The position numbers and the translations under genes are program-made. From NCBI GenBank assembly GCA_018136815.1, contig CM030932.1:3657790-3721789 (forward strand): DNA of 64,000 bases, read 5' to 3'. This document shows positions 63,820 to 64,000 of the stretch, one piece after another. The notes under the pieces were generated by a model. It was not told where the DNA came from. It saw only the letters and a list, made by a program, of their open reading frames with translations, and ran no database searches. The stretch's first letter is position 1. Every line of letters begins with the position of its first letter. This DNA comes from Isochrysis galbana (Eukaryota; Haptophyta; Isochrysidales; Isochrysidaceae).

Positions 63820-64000
63820 GTGCTCCGGGTGAGCGGCATGCACGCACACTTCTCCGGGTGTTCTGCGGGACGGTCGGCAACACGCCGGCGACCCTTCACT
63901 CGCGCACGGGCGGGGGAGTGTGCGTGATGCGCGCGTTCGCCTGAGGCGCCGGCCTGTTGCAGGTCGCATTCGCACCCGTCGCTCCGGGCTATCGCGCTCT
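63820..64000. other. Downstream region
   Basis: No feature was recognised in the last 180 bases. Confidence 0.5.

Overview
The window is nuclear DNA of a GC-rich protist, most likely a unicellular alga. A haptophyte would fit, but no marker here fixes the clade. It has spliceosomal GT-AG introns, nucleus-encoded mitochondrial proteins (ClpP, pyruvate dehydrogenase E1 alpha), LINE, chromovirus-type Gypsy and hAT-like transposons, long GA/CT/GT microsatellites, a satellite array and two 100-N assembly gaps (3772-3871, 63076-63175). No rRNA gene, convincing intact tRNA gene, operon or CRISPR array was seen.

Layout. 1-3771: satellite of about 27 units of 136-138 bp. 3872-8118: 3'-incomplete LINE (minus). 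8119-9997: dispersed repeats. 9998-11850: twin-CX9C gene, a possible 42-aa membrane microprotein and a broken coiled-coil gene. 11924-14424: two adjacent TIR elements, one filled with GT/GA microsatellite. 15178-15809: two-exon secreted protein with a repeated ECFW motif. 16368-22733: full-length intact LINE with a 17-bp TSD. 23382-27770: EF-hand-like gene and membrane coiled-coil gene. 28581-35071: repeat-rich stretch with LINE fragments, a hAT transposase remnant and an ORF1-only retroelement with a 19-bp TSD. 35538-39261: divergent pair of an acylphosphatase-like gene and CLPP. 40851-54071: apparent 13.2-kb hAT-like element with a 10.4-kb Gypsy element nested inside. 54471-57398: PDH E1 alpha (minus). 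59493-61142: metallophosphoesterase (minus). 62451-63819: a gene interrupted by a gap.

How the parts relate. The LINEs form one family system. Two encode EN-RT proteins, a third carries only the N-terminal (ORF1-like) part, and all begin with ATGGAGCGCGC directly behind a terminal hairpin and end (where the 3' end is present) in a sense-strand poly(T) tail. The ORF1-only copy has its own clean TSD, so it was probably mobilised in trans by the full-length LINE. This resembles mammalian HAL1 elements and is the most interesting feature of the window. The hAT-like TIR elements lack transposase, but a hAT dimerisation-domain remnant lies at 30071-30472. Host genes are compact; 11 of 12 introns I could place are phase 0 and 10 of 12 start with GTG.
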